Positions 1-6,409 of a stretch of 18,548 nt of DNA are shown here, in pieces. The position numbers were made by a program, and so were the translations under genes. The notes under the pieces were generated by a model, which saw nothing but the letters and a program-made list of their open reading frames with translations, was not told the origin of the DNA and ran no database searches. The stretch is taken from assembly GCA_019113455.1 (NCBI GenBank), contig DXHG01000134.1, positions 1 through 18,548 of the forward strand, written 5' to 3'. The stretch comes from Candidatus Treponema faecavium. Lineage in GTDB: Bacteria; Spirochaetota; Spirochaetia; Treponematales; Treponemataceae. The stretch's first letter is position 1. Each line of letters opens with the position of its first letter.

Positions 1-1
1 C

Positions 2-343
2 CAGCCCGCCGCCACGGAGGAGCAGATCGCAGATCAGGAAAGAACGCTGGACTTTACGCTTCCGTCCCAGGTGCGGGAGTTCTTCCGGCTGACCGCGGGC
101 ATCCAGGCATCCACAGGCGTGAGCCTTTCCCTTTCCGGGATGTTTGCTCTGACCATCCATGGAGAGCAGTATTGTGTGCTGGGCGAGTTCTGGAAAGAAG
201 CGGACGGCGATCAGCTCCTGCTCCGCCCCGGAGAAGACACCATTTGGTACTACGCCCATGAACAGGACAAGGTAAAGCGCCTCTGCAATGATATGACAGA
301 ACTGCTGGAGAAGAAATTGGCGAGGTATCTCAATGAGCACTGA
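2..343 (+). CDS. SUKH (SMI1/KNR4)-like immunity protein, 5'-truncated
   Basis: The reading frame is open from the left edge (first full codon at base 2) to a TGA at 341-343, so this is the C-terminal 113 residues of a larger protein. The GTG at 71 is internal, because coherent sequence with the LPSQVREFFRL stretch runs through it. The pattern of a hydrophobic LP-x-x-[VY]-x-x-F segment, then beta-rich residues ending in TIWYYAH, then a C-terminal helix (DMTELLEKKLARYL) resembles the SUKH superfamily, whose bacterial members are mostly immunity proteins against polymorphic toxins. The family call rests on this pattern only and the N-terminus is missing. It is the first gene of a same-strand row that includes other immunity families, which supports the call. 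The 46-base gap to the next gene holds that gene's ribosome site. Confidence 0.6.
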   Translation, partial: QPAATEEQIADQERTLDFTLPSQVREFFRLTAGIQASTGVSLSLSGMFALTIHGEQYCVLGEFWKEADGDQLLLRPGEDTIWYYAHEQDKVKRLCNDMTELLEKKLARYLNEH

Positions 344-389
344 AAATACCCTGGAACGGCTTTGACCAAGCACAAAAGGAGGCATCACT

Positions 390-1169
390 ATGGGACTTGA
401 CATCTACGCCGGAACATTGACCCGGTACTATTCTCACAACTGGAAAACTGTTGTTCAGCAGTGGGCGGAAGAAAATGGATGGGGCTTTCAAAAAATCACG
501 CCGGATGGAGAAGCTGCTGATAACGAGGAAGAAATGTCCCCGGCTGAGGTCCAGGCGGCGGTGGAGAACTGGCGGGATCAGATCTTGAGCGCCATTTCTC
601 AGCCGAGCCAGAAGCCCTACACTCCCTGGCCGGAGGACAATGAGAGGCCCTACTACACCGACAAGCCGGACTGGGACGCCTTCGGCGCCATGCTGCTGGT
701 GGCTGCCTGCCATACATACAATGAGCCGGTGCCGCCTACTGTGGAGAAAAACTGGGACTTTGGGGAGCATCTCCTGGTCGCCCGCCTTGCATCCGATGAG
801 GAGCGGGTGTGGTCCCTGTTCCGCGGGGCGGTTTTGTGGATTCCGCTGCCGGACAGCTTTGCGTTTCAGGCGCCCGTGCCAACCGGCGATACCGCCGTCA
901 TTGGCACGACGGGCGGTCTACGGAAGGAACTTGAAAAGCTGAATGAGCTTGCGTGGCATGCGGATGAGGACACTATTCTCGGCTGGACAGAGACGGAAGG
1001 TTATCCCGCTGACGGTGCTGTGGGAGCGGTCGGCTTGTACGTCAGGACGGACGTCCCGGAACACACACAGTACGATACGCAGTCGCTTGCCAAGTTCTCC
1101 TTCTCTATGTTCTGGCGGGCTCTGCGGTTCGCGGAGGAACAGCAGACGCCGATTCTGCTTGATTATTGA
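390..1169 (+). CDS. Uncharacterised 259-aa protein in immunity-gene row
   Basis: I do not recognise the family. The ATG at 390 is preceded by an excellent ribosome site (AAAAGGAGG, 374-382, spacer 7). The protein is soluble and acidic, with no signal peptide or membrane segment. It opens with MGLDIYAGTLTRYY, has an acidic middle around residues 35-55, a Trp/Pro/Tyr-rich stretch around residues 68-90, and a core around residues 105-155 containing the strand-like VLWIPLP. No catalytic motif is evident. It lies between a SUKH-like gene and a SUFU-domain gene, 46 and 31 bases away on the same strand. By association it could be an immunity protein. The coding assignment is secure from length, ribosome site and GC-rich third positions; the function is inference. 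Confidence 0.85.
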   Translation: MGLDIYAGTLTRYYSHNWKTVVQQWAEENGWGFQKITPDGEAADNEEEMSPAEVQAAVENWRDQILSAISQPSQKPYTPWPEDNERPYYTDKPDWDAFGAMLLVAACHTYNEPVPPTVEKNWDFGEHLLVARLASDEERVWSLFRGAVLWIPLPDSFAFQAPVPTGDTAVIGTTGGLRKELEKLNELAWHADEDTILGWTETEGYPADGAVGAVGLYVRTDVPEHTQYDTQSLAKFSFSMFWRALRFAEEQQTPILLDY

Positions 1170-1187
1170 AAAAGCCTTGCAATAATA

Positions 1188-2264
1188 AGGAGAAACAGAC
1201 ATGAGCGAAAACGCGGAACTGGAACAGGCGGGTTTTGATGCCATCGCAGAGGCTCTGCGGCGGCTGTACCCCGGGCAGGATGGGCTCTACTACGGCACTA
1301 TTATTCCCTATGTACTTGGCGGGCAGGATCCCTTGAGCGGCGTGGAGGTGTGGAAAAGCGCGCGCGGTACCCCGCACTGGCACTATGTAACCTACGGCTT
1401 TAGCGAGCTGTACGAAAAAGAAAGTGATGACCCTGCGGTGAGCGGTTTCGGCTTTGAGCTGACATTCCGCCTTAAGCGAGGGGAGGAGGAAGATCCTCCC
1501 GTGTGGCCGGTCAGCCTGCTGCAGAATCTTGCCCGCTATGTGTTTTCAAGCGGCAATGTGTTCGGCGCCGGCCATCACATGGATGCAAACGGCCCCATTG
1601 CCCTGGACACGGACACAAAGCTCACCGCGCTGGGCTTTATGCCCGACCCCGAACTGGGGGAACTGGACACTCCAAACGGCCGCTTTGCCTTTTTGCAGGC
1701 AGTGGGCCTTACGGCGGACGAAATGGCTGCGATGATGTGCTGGAACGGGGAAAAGTTTCTGTCAGATATGGAAAAACAAGTCCCGCTGTGCATTGCCGAT
1801 CTGTCCCGTTCTTCCATGATGGAGAATGCCGCCTTCCGTGCGGCCTGGCAGGAAGGAATGGAGCGGGACGGCTCTTCCACCGCATTCCTGTATATGGATG
1901 AGCTCGGCGTCCGTATTGAAAACGGTCATGCTGCCCTCCGCATAGGGGCCGGTCACAATCAGACGCTGATGCTGATGCTCCGGGCACGGGTGGGTAAGGG
2001 GCGGCGGCTGTATCTGCAGGGCAGCCGCACCGCTGTCGTGTTCCGCCCGGGAACACAGACCACCGTCTGTGAGGAAAACGGTACCGCCGTTCTCACCCTG
2101 CCGGAAGACGCGCTGGAGGAGCTGTGCGGCGCGCTCATGTCCCATGCGGGCGCCTATGCGCTTTCCTCATTCCCCATGACCGTAGAAATTGTGCCCACGA
2201 CTATTACCGACCGGAATGGGAACGTGGTCAAAGTAATCGAATAACAGGAGAAACAGCCATGAGC
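1188..2264 (+). repeat. Near-identical start regions of two adjacent genes
   Basis: The 19 bases at 1188-1206 and 2246-2264 (AGGAGAAACAGMCATGAGC) differ at one position only. Each copy spans ribosome site, spacer, start codon and second codon, of the SUFU and DUF4261-like genes. The coding sequences do not continue the match. The coordinates given span both copies. Confidence 0.7.
1201..2244 (+). CDS. Suppressor-of-fused (SUFU) domain protein, likely immunity protein
   Basis: 347 aa; the ATG at 1201 has AAGGAG at 1187-1192 with an 8-base spacer. Residues 1-125 show the SUFU layout: a start resembling 'pgf.ai..al..lyp', then VEVWKS, HWHYVTYGFSELYEKE, FGFELTFRL, and W-x-x-SLLQNLARYVF. Bacterial SUFU-domain proteins are commonly encoded in polymorphic-toxin loci, where they are predicted to neutralise toxin domains in the cytoplasm. 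The C-terminal half (about residues 190-347) is a further beta-rich region without a motif I know. There is no signal peptide or membrane segment. The gene sits 31 bases after the 259-aa gene and 14 bases before the DUF4261-like gene. Its start region is almost identical to that of the next gene (see the start-region repeat). No partner toxin is visible. Confidence 0.8.
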   Translation: MSENAELEQAGFDAIAEALRRLYPGQDGLYYGTIIPYVLGGQDPLSGVEVWKSARGTPHWHYVTYGFSELYEKESDDPAVSGFGFELTFRLKRGEEEDPPVWPVSLLQNLARYVFSSGNVFGAGHHMDANGPIALDTDTKLTALGFMPDPELGELDTPNGRFAFLQAVGLTADEMAAMMCWNGEKFLSDMEKQVPLCIADLSRSSMMENAAFRAAWQEGMERDGSSTAFLYMDELGVRIENGHAALRIGAGHNQTLMLMLRARVGKGRRLYLQGSRTAVVFRPGTQTTVCEENGTAVLTLPEDALEELCGALMSHAGAYALSSFPMTVEIVPTTITDRNGNVVKVIE

Positions 2265-3140
2265 AAGGAAGTTTTTAAGCAGGATTTGAGCAAAAAAGGC
2301 GCGCGCCCCGGCGGTCCCTTTATGATTCAGTTGCTGTTCAAAGAAAAGATCCCCATGCCGGACAAGAAAAAAATGACTGCCGTGATGGAAAAACACATTG
2401 GGCCGGCGGAGTGCTTCTGCCACGACCAAAAGACGGCGGGCTTCGCCGTGCTGGAACATATCGCGGAGTTCAAGGACGCGAAGGCCCCGGTGCAGCTGAT
2501 GGTAATGGGATGCAGCAGCTTTAAAGGCAAGGGCTTTGATTCGTTTCTCCTGAGCCAGATGTGGGACTGTCAGGAAGATCGGGACCGGATATTCCGGGAG
2601 TGCCGGTACCAGATCGCTGCCGCCGATATGCTTGCGGCGGCGCTCCCTGCTGTGGAACGGGCCAACCTGGATATGGATTTTCTGGAAGCGCTGGCTGAGT
2701 TATACCCCGCCTGCGAGGCGTTCTATTTTGCCAACTGCGGCAAACTGTTTCTTTCCGAAGCTGTGCGTTCCCACCAGATCGAAGGGGCCGACCGCTTTAT
2801 CCGCTTTGGCGTCAATGCGCGGTTTTTTACCGTACAGGATACGGATGATATGGTCGTAGACACTGTTGGCATGAGCACGCTGTTTCTGCCCGATGCGCAG
2901 TATCATTTCCACGGCATGGATCCCAACTGGGTCGTAAATCATGCGTACAACACCGCGTCCTATATCCTTGAACACGGCAATCCCATTGAATCAGGCGAGA
3001 CGATAGCCGGTGTTAAAGACGGAGAAATTTGCGGCGATATACGGTGGAAGTGCCAGTATGAGTGCGCGTTGATTCAGCCAGCGCGGGATGTGCTTGATAT
3101 CTGCATGGGCGAATACGCATCCGGAAACCGCGAAGCGTAA
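2259..3140 (+). CDS. DUF4261-like protein, putative immunity protein
   Basis: I start this at the ATG at 2259 (293 aa), which has AGGAG at 2246-2250 and an 8-base spacer. A longer in-frame extension back to 2124 would overlap the SUFU gene by 120 bases without a ribosome site. The C-terminal part (VVDTVGMSTLFLPDAQYHF, then NHAYNTASYILEHG and a GETI-like turn) resembles the DUF4261 family as I remember it. That family has unknown biochemistry and is often found in contact-dependent toxin/immunity loci. The N-terminal half has FMIQLLFKE followed by an MVMGCSSF strand. The protein is predicted soluble. Its TAA directly abuts the ATG of the Imm17-like gene, implying translational coupling. The family assignment is from memory of motifs and could be wrong; the gene itself is secure. 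Confidence 0.7.
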   Translation: MSKEVFKQDLSKKGARPGGPFMIQLLFKEKIPMPDKKKMTAVMEKHIGPAECFCHDQKTAGFAVLEHIAEFKDAKAPVQLMVMGCSSFKGKGFDSFLLSQMWDCQEDRDRIFRECRYQIAAADMLAAALPAVERANLDMDFLEALAELYPACEAFYFANCGKLFLSEAVRSHQIEGADRFIRFGVNARFFTVQDTDDMVVDTVGMSTLFLPDAQYHFHGMDPNWVVNHAYNTASYILEHGNPIESGETIAGVKDGEICGDIRWKCQYECALIQPARDVLDICMGEYASGNREA

Positions 3141-3362
3141 ATGGGGCAGAAATTCACCGTCTTTCTGCAGGAACACTGGTACTTTGCCGCACTGGCGGCG
3201 GGTGTGTTGTTCTTGATTGGAGCTATTCGAAATTGGAACTGGATGTGCGATCCCGCCGGCAAGCCGGATTCCCATCGCTACGGCCGTGGCTCCCGGCGGG
3301 TAATCTTCTTCCTGCTGGGGATTGTGCTGATTGTGGTCAGCATCATGTCTTTAGTGAAGTGA
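3141..3362 (+). CDS. Imm17-like two-helix membrane immunity protein
   Basis: 73 aa. The ATG at 3141 follows the upstream TAA with no gap, so translation probably relies on coupling; no strong ribosome site precedes it. Two hydrophobic helices are clear: residues about 13-28 (WYFAALAAGVLFLIGAI) and about 53-71 (RVIFFLLGIVLIVVSIM). A short loop between them carries RNWNWMCDP near the first helix. This size, two-helix plan and NW-x-W-x-CDP motif match the Imm17 family, predicted to act at the inner membrane against toxins of polymorphic systems. The stop at 3360-3362 overlaps the GAGGAG ribosome site of the next gene. No toxin partner is present. The main alternative is another small two-helix membrane protein; the motif makes Imm17 more likely. 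Confidence 0.78.
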   Translation: MGQKFTVFLQEHWYFAALAAGVLFLIGAIRNWNWMCDPAGKPDSHRYGRGSRRVIFFLLGIVLIVVSIMSLVK

Positions 3363-3371
3363 GGAGAAAAA

Positions 3372-4202
3372 ATGTCATTCAAATTTACATTCCGAGAGAT
3401 TACCCCGGAAGATACGGAAATTTTGCGTATGCTCAAACTACAGAGCGCAAAACCGGAGGATCATATTTGCTGCGAGATCCTAAGAGGTGACGGTATCACC
3501 ATGAAGGCTTGGTACAGCAAGGCGGATGTCGCCCTCTGGGGAGAGGACTACATCAAGGCCAATTCCAAAATGAAATATATAGACGGTGACTGGAGGGTCA
3601 GTTTGGACATGGAGCCGTGGAACCGCACACACGGCGTATTTCCAGGGGAAGTCACGCCCCCGCCCTCTCCCCGATATCCCACATGGCTGGAGGGCCATGT
3701 GAAGGAGTGGGCGCAGAAACGCCTGCCCACCGTGACATTGTGTTCTACCACTGGCAATGAACTGCTGGAGGTTTGGTACTACGGTGACCTGGTGACCTTA
3801 AACGAAGAACCACAGCTATATATTGTTCCCAGTTATTTCGCTCCCGAACTTGTGACAGCTCGTGACCCAGAGAGCGGCGAGGAGTTCGTGATCTTTGATG
3901 GCGGGCGGCATGGCTACGACAATATGTTCTGCGAAGAACATGATCCATCCGAGCTGGAACACCGTCCCCTCAAGCGGTATGAGATCCCCGCCTCCAAGCT
4001 GGTGCTGGAGCTGGGGTACAGCATTGACTATGAGGATGAGAAAGAGGACTTCGAGCCGGACGAGAACGATACCGTGGAGCTGATCAGCGGCGGGCGGATG
4101 CCCTGGGAGCAGATCAAGCGGGACGGCATCGACTATATCGCCCTTTACTATATGGATGAGCAAGGAAAACAGGTCCAGATCCTGGACGCGGAACTGGCGT
4201 AA
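3372..4202 (+). CDS. Uncharacterised acidic 276-aa protein
   Basis: Not recognised. The ATG at 3372 has GAGGAG at 3361-3366 with a 5-base spacer, overlapping the stop of the Imm17-like gene. The protein is soluble and acidic, especially residues about 215-235 (EDEKEDFEPDENDTVEL). The middle contains LLEVWYYGDLVTL, LYIVPSYFAPEL and FVIFDGGRHGYDNMF, which read as successive beta strands. The C-terminus ends in a strand pair (DYIALYYMDEQGKQVQILD). There is no signal peptide, membrane helix or catalytic motif. High acidity is common in immunity proteins that bind basic nuclease toxins, but that is only suggestive. Gaps are 9 bases upstream and 41 bases downstream. Its role is inferred solely from the row of immunity-type genes it belongs to. 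Confidence 0.85.
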   Translation: MSFKFTFREITPEDTEILRMLKLQSAKPEDHICCEILRGDGITMKAWYSKADVALWGEDYIKANSKMKYIDGDWRVSLDMEPWNRTHGVFPGEVTPPPSPRYPTWLEGHVKEWAQKRLPTVTLCSTTGNELLEVWYYGDLVTLNEEPQLYIVPSYFAPELVTARDPESGEEFVIFDGGRHGYDNMFCEEHDPSELEHRPLKRYEIPASKLVLELGYSIDYEDEKEDFEPDENDTVELISGGRMPWEQIKRDGIDYIALYYMDEQGKQVQILDAELA

Positions 4203-4243
4203 GGACAGCTATTCTATCTCTTGCTAATCCGAGGAGGTGTCTC

Positions 4244-4462
4244 ATGACCCAAGAAGAACAGATCCGCCTCTATCGGCTGATGGAAAAGCTCAACTGGTTT
4301 TTCCACCAAGAGATGCACTACCTGGACCGGGATACGGCGGAAAAGATCGCACGGGAGTGCTATCCGGAGATCCGGGAGTTTACATATGACATTTTATGGA
4401 ATGAGCTGCCCCAAGAGGTCCAGGAGAAGCTCATGGACGAGGAGGAAACATCGTGTCCATAA
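4244..4462 (+). CDS. Uncharacterised 72-aa helical protein
   Basis: The ATG at 4244 is preceded by GAGGAGGTG (4231-4239), one of the strongest ribosome sites in the window, which supports a real small gene. The product is acidic and apparently all helical: EEQIRLYRLMEKLNWFFHQE, then RDTAEKIARECYPEIREF, then LPQEVQEKLMDEEE, ending at Pro72. I do not recognise it. The last 10 bases overlap the start of the 195-aa gene, whose ribosome site (GAGGAGG, 4439-4445) lies inside this ORF, so the two are almost certainly co-translated and may act together. It could be an immunity protein, a chaperone-like partner or an accessory protein; sequence alone does not separate these. Confidence 0.75.
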   Translation: MTQEEQIRLYRLMEKLNWFFHQEMHYLDRDTAEKIARECYPEIREFTYDILWNELPQEVQEKLMDEEETSCP

Positions 4463-5040
4463 CCGCCTATCAAGTGGAAGCAGTTGGCCATGACCGGACC
4501 GGCAGGGACTTCGGCTATGTGAATATCATGTACCGCTATGGCGGCAAGCAGTCCTGCCCCCGGCCGGATCAGTGCGAAAAGCTGGAAGTCATGTGGGCGG
4601 ATGAGAGCGTCTATGGGCCGCCCGCCCCCGGCAGCAAGGTGGGCGACTTTATCCAGACCTGGCTCATGGGCCCCTGGAACTGCGGGGTATTTACCCACCG
4701 GGAGATCGCCCGGCGGCTCATGGATACCTTCACCGGCCTGAAACTCAAGGAGCTGGCGTGGTTTGAGAACCCCAGGGAAAAGACGCTGAAAAACGGAAAG
4801 CCCCGTGTGCACCGGGCCAAGTGGCTGCCGGAACGGGAGGTGGATCTGGTGTACCTCTATTCCGATTGCTGTATTGACGCGCGGAATCCGACGCTCCCTC
4901 AAACGGATTTCTTTACGGTTGCAAGGCTGGATGCTTGGGGTACAAGCACCTGGTTCATGTGCAGCCCTAAGGCTGCTGAAAAGCTGATCGCCATGGATTA
5001 TGACAATCTGTCCGTCAAAGAAACGACTGTTGTTGGGTAA
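4453..5040 (+). CDS. Uncharacterised 195-aa protein, GTG start, coupled to preceding gene
   Basis: The start is a GTG at 4453, chosen because GAGGAGG at 4439-4445 lies 7 bases upstream and no in-frame ATG fits as well. It overlaps the preceding gene by 10 bases in another frame. The protein is soluble and rich in Trp and Tyr. It has several Cys (SCPRPDQCEKLEV near residues 34-46, NCGVF, YSDCCID, FMCSPKAAEKL) that do not form an obvious zinc signature. The C-terminal AAEKLIAMDYDNLSVKET resembles the ending of some immunity-type proteins, where a helix is followed by 'l.nl.f.e', but I cannot name a family. It is the last gene of the GC-rich row. A 168-base gap follows, ending in an intrinsic terminator. 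Confidence 0.8.
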   Translation: MSITAYQVEAVGHDRTGRDFGYVNIMYRYGGKQSCPRPDQCEKLEVMWADESVYGPPAPGSKVGDFIQTWLMGPWNCGVFTHREIARRLMDTFTGLKLKELAWFENPREKTLKNGKPRVHRAKWLPEREVDLVYLYSDCCIDARNPTLPQTDFFTVARLDAWGTSTWFMCSPKAAEKLIAMDYDNLSVKETTVVG

Positions 5041-5097
5041 CTGTGCGATACAGGCATGAACGAACAAACGGTATTGTAATAAGCTGAAAAAGACATT

Positions 5098-5174
5098 GCG
5101 GAAACCAGCACATGCGCTTTTCTGTTCAGGCGGAACGGCTGCGATAAGCCGAATGAGCCGCCGCGGAAACCAGC
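5098..5174 (+). repeat. 12-bp direct repeat after the GC-rich row
   Basis: GCGGAAACCAGC occurs at 5098-5109 and again at 5163-5174. The second copy forms the loop and inner arm of the terminator hairpin. Both are followed by a GC-rich then T-containing stretch, so the first may be a decayed copy of the terminator. Coordinates span both copies. Confidence 0.55.
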
Positions 5175-5194
5175 GGCGTTTTTTTTCTTTTTTT
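5159..5194 (+). terminator. Intrinsic terminator between the immunity-gene row and radC
   Basis: CGCCGC (5159-5164) pairs perfectly with GCGGCG (5173-5178) around an 8-base loop and is followed by eight T, one C and seven T (5179-5194). This is a strong rho-independent terminator reading rightward, likely ending the transcript of the left-hand genes. The T tract stops only 14 bases before the radC start. Confidence 0.82.
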
Positions 5195-5208
5195 CCATAT
5201 ATAAAAAT

Positions 5209-5880
5209 ATGCAGGATTACTATATAAGCAAGACGGTAAAACCGTGCGTGCGCGAAACGGCGATTGAAAACGGCCTGCGCTTTCTTGAGACAAAAGAACT
5301 CATCATGCTGCTCATCGGCAGCGGAATCAGGGACATGCCGGTGGAACGGCTCGCGGGAAAGATTCAGAACGTGATTGAAAGCGGTAGTTTTGACGAGCTC
5401 GTTTCGCGGCTGATGGAGCTTGAGGGCGTGGGAACGTCGCGCGCGCTGGCGGTTGCCGCGTCGCTTGAGCTTGGCAGGCGGTACAACAAGCACCGCGGCG
5501 TGTGCATTAAGACCCCGAGTGATTTTGTCCCGCTCGTACAGCATTACGCGCTGCAGACAAAGGAACATTTTTTATGTGCCTCGCTCGACGGCGCACATGA
5601 AATTATTGAGCTTCGTGTTGTGTCTGTCGGCACGCTGAATCGGACGATGATACATCCGCGGGAAGTGTTTGTAGACGTGATAAAAGATCGCGCCGCCGCC
5701 GTGATACTGTGCCACAACCATCCGTCGGGAACGCTTACTCCGTCTCAGGAAGACATCGCCGCGACACGTCAGCTCATGGCGGCGGCAGAATGTCTCGGGA
5801 TTCAGGTGCTCGATCATATTATCGTAAGTATCAGCGGATACTACAGTTTCCTTGAGCAGGGCAATTTATTCGATGCATAG
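5209..5880 (+). CDS. radC: RadC/JAB-domain protein (UPF0758 family)
   Basis: 223 aa, normal length for RadC. The N-terminal part has LETKELIMLLIGSG, the usual 'sd.ELla.lLgsG' block, and a helix-hairpin-helix-like LEGVGTSRALAVAA (about 71-84). The C-terminal JAB/MPN+ domain has the metalloprotease-like motif HNHPSG...S-x-x-D (His169, His171, Ser179, Asp182). The cellular role of RadC is unsettled; the old DNA-repair link is doubtful. The first ATG (5209) has no ribosome site: it follows the terminator T tract and AT-rich TATATAAAAAT. The frame is open upstream only to 5083, with no better start; a GTG at residue 14 also lacks a ribosome site. It could be expressed from a leaderless mRNA or by weak initiation. 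Codon use matches the backbone on its right rather than the GC-rich genes on its left. Confidence 0.9.
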   Translation: MQDYYISKTVKPCVRETAIENGLRFLETKELIMLLIGSGIRDMPVERLAGKIQNVIESGSFDELVSRLMELEGVGTSRALAVAASLELGRRYNKHRGVCIKTPSDFVPLVQHYALQTKEHFLCASLDGAHEIIELRVVSVGTLNRTMIHPREVFVDVIKDRAAAVILCHNHPSGTLTPSQEDIAATRQLMAAAECLGIQVLDHIIVSISGYYSFLEQGNLFDA

Positions 5881-5953
5881 GCGGCTGCGAAAACGATCTT
5901 GTAAAATAGTTTGTGTAGTATAGAAAATATAAATGTTTACAAGGAGATATCAG

Positions 5954-6089
5954 ATGCACAAAAGAAAAGGATATGGTAGCTGAAATTCTCGAGCAGCTTG
6001 ACCTGCACGGGATAATGCAGGAAGAACTGTTTGGATCCGCCGGACTTGCACGAAAACTGACAGCACCACACAGACATATTCTCACTTGA
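5954..6089 (+). pseudogene. Short ORF with good ribosome site, probable frameshifted small gene
   Basis: AAGGAG at 5941-5946 lies 7 bases before the ATG at 5954, but this frame stops after 9 codons (MHKRKGYGS). The +1 frame is open from there to a TGA at 6087-6089 and reads as a plausible amphipathic peptide (EKDMVAEILEQLDLHG, then a short tail). The switch point is an A-rich run (CACAAAAGAAAAGG), a typical indel or slippage site. It may be a decayed gene, a leader peptide, or a small protein made by frameshifting. The ATG at 5973 in the +1 frame has no properly spaced ribosome site. I do not recognise the product. Confidence 0.4.
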
Positions 6090-6114
6090 CAAAAACGACT
6101 GAAGCAAGTATAGT
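6086..6114 (+). promoter_or_regulatory. Near-consensus sigma-70-type promoter for tRNA-Thr/rpmG/secE cluster
   Basis: TTGACA (6086-6091) and TATAGT (6109-6114) are separated by exactly 17 bases, so transcription should begin near 6121, about 14 bases before the tRNA-Thr gene. It is the strongest promoter visible in the window. The -35 box overlaps the TGA of the preceding short ORF. Confidence 0.85.
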
Positions 6115-6134
6115 ATTGCCTGCGTATATTTTAC

Positions 6135-6207
6135 GCCTCTGTAGCTCAGTCGGCAGAGCGCAACCATGGTAAGGTTGAGGTCAACGGTTCGATCCCGTTC
6201 GGAGGCT
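6135..6207 (+). tRNA. tRNA-Thr (GGT)
   Basis: The 73-base cloverleaf is complete: acceptor GCCTCTG/CGGAGGC with one G-U pair, D stem GCTC/GAGC, anticodon stem CAACC/GGTTG around ATGGTAA (anticodon GGT, reading ACC/ACU), and T arm AACGG-TTCGATC-CCGTT. The discriminator is T and CCA is not encoded, so a CCA-adding enzyme is needed. It directly follows the promoter and lies 25 bases before rpmG, suggesting release from a shared precursor. Confidence 0.95.
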
Positions 6208-6232
6208 TTTCGATATAATAAGGAGATAATAG

Positions 6233-6409
6233 ATGGCAAGCAAAAAAAAGACTGCGATTGAGATTATCGCACTTCAGTGCTCAGAGTGTAAACGCAAAAA
6301 TTATACTACATATAAAAACCGCAAGAATATACAGGGTAAACTTGAACTGAAAAAGTATTGCCCGTTTGACCGGAAACATACGTTGCACAAAGAAGCAAAG
6401 GCAAAATAG
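6233..6409 (+). CDS. rpmG: 50S ribosomal protein L33
   Basis: 58 aa, from an ATG with AAGGAG at 6220-6225 and a 7-base spacer. The family core is clear: IALQCSECKRKNYTT, KNRKN, LELKKYCP and the C-terminal RKHTLHKE. L33 is a small protein of the large ribosomal subunit near the E site. Zinc-binding L33 normally has two CxxC pairs. Here the first pair is intact (Cys16, Cys19), but the second reads CPFD (Cys43, then Asp46), so one ligand is changed. The gene is framed by tRNA-Thr and tRNA-Trp in the tRNA-Thr/rpmG/tRNA-Trp/secE/nusG order of treponemes, probably all driven by the promoter at 6086-6114. Confidence 0.95.
   Translation: MASKKKTAIEIIALQCSECKRKNYTTYKNRKNIQGKLELKKYCPFDRKHTLHKEAKAK

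Noticed and set aside
2124..2258. N-terminal extension of the DUF4261-like gene
   Set aside because: It overlaps the SUFU coding sequence in another frame and lacks a ribosome site; the ATG at 2259 has a well-placed AGGAG.
5083..5208. Upstream extension of radC
   Set aside because: The frame is open but contains the terminator stem and T tract and has no usable start codon or family similarity.
4360..5568. Long - strand open frame of about 400 codons
   Set aside because: It runs antisense across the 195-aa gene, a terminator and radC, which have ribosome sites or family motifs; its translation resembles no family and looks like an artefact of GC-rich codon bias.
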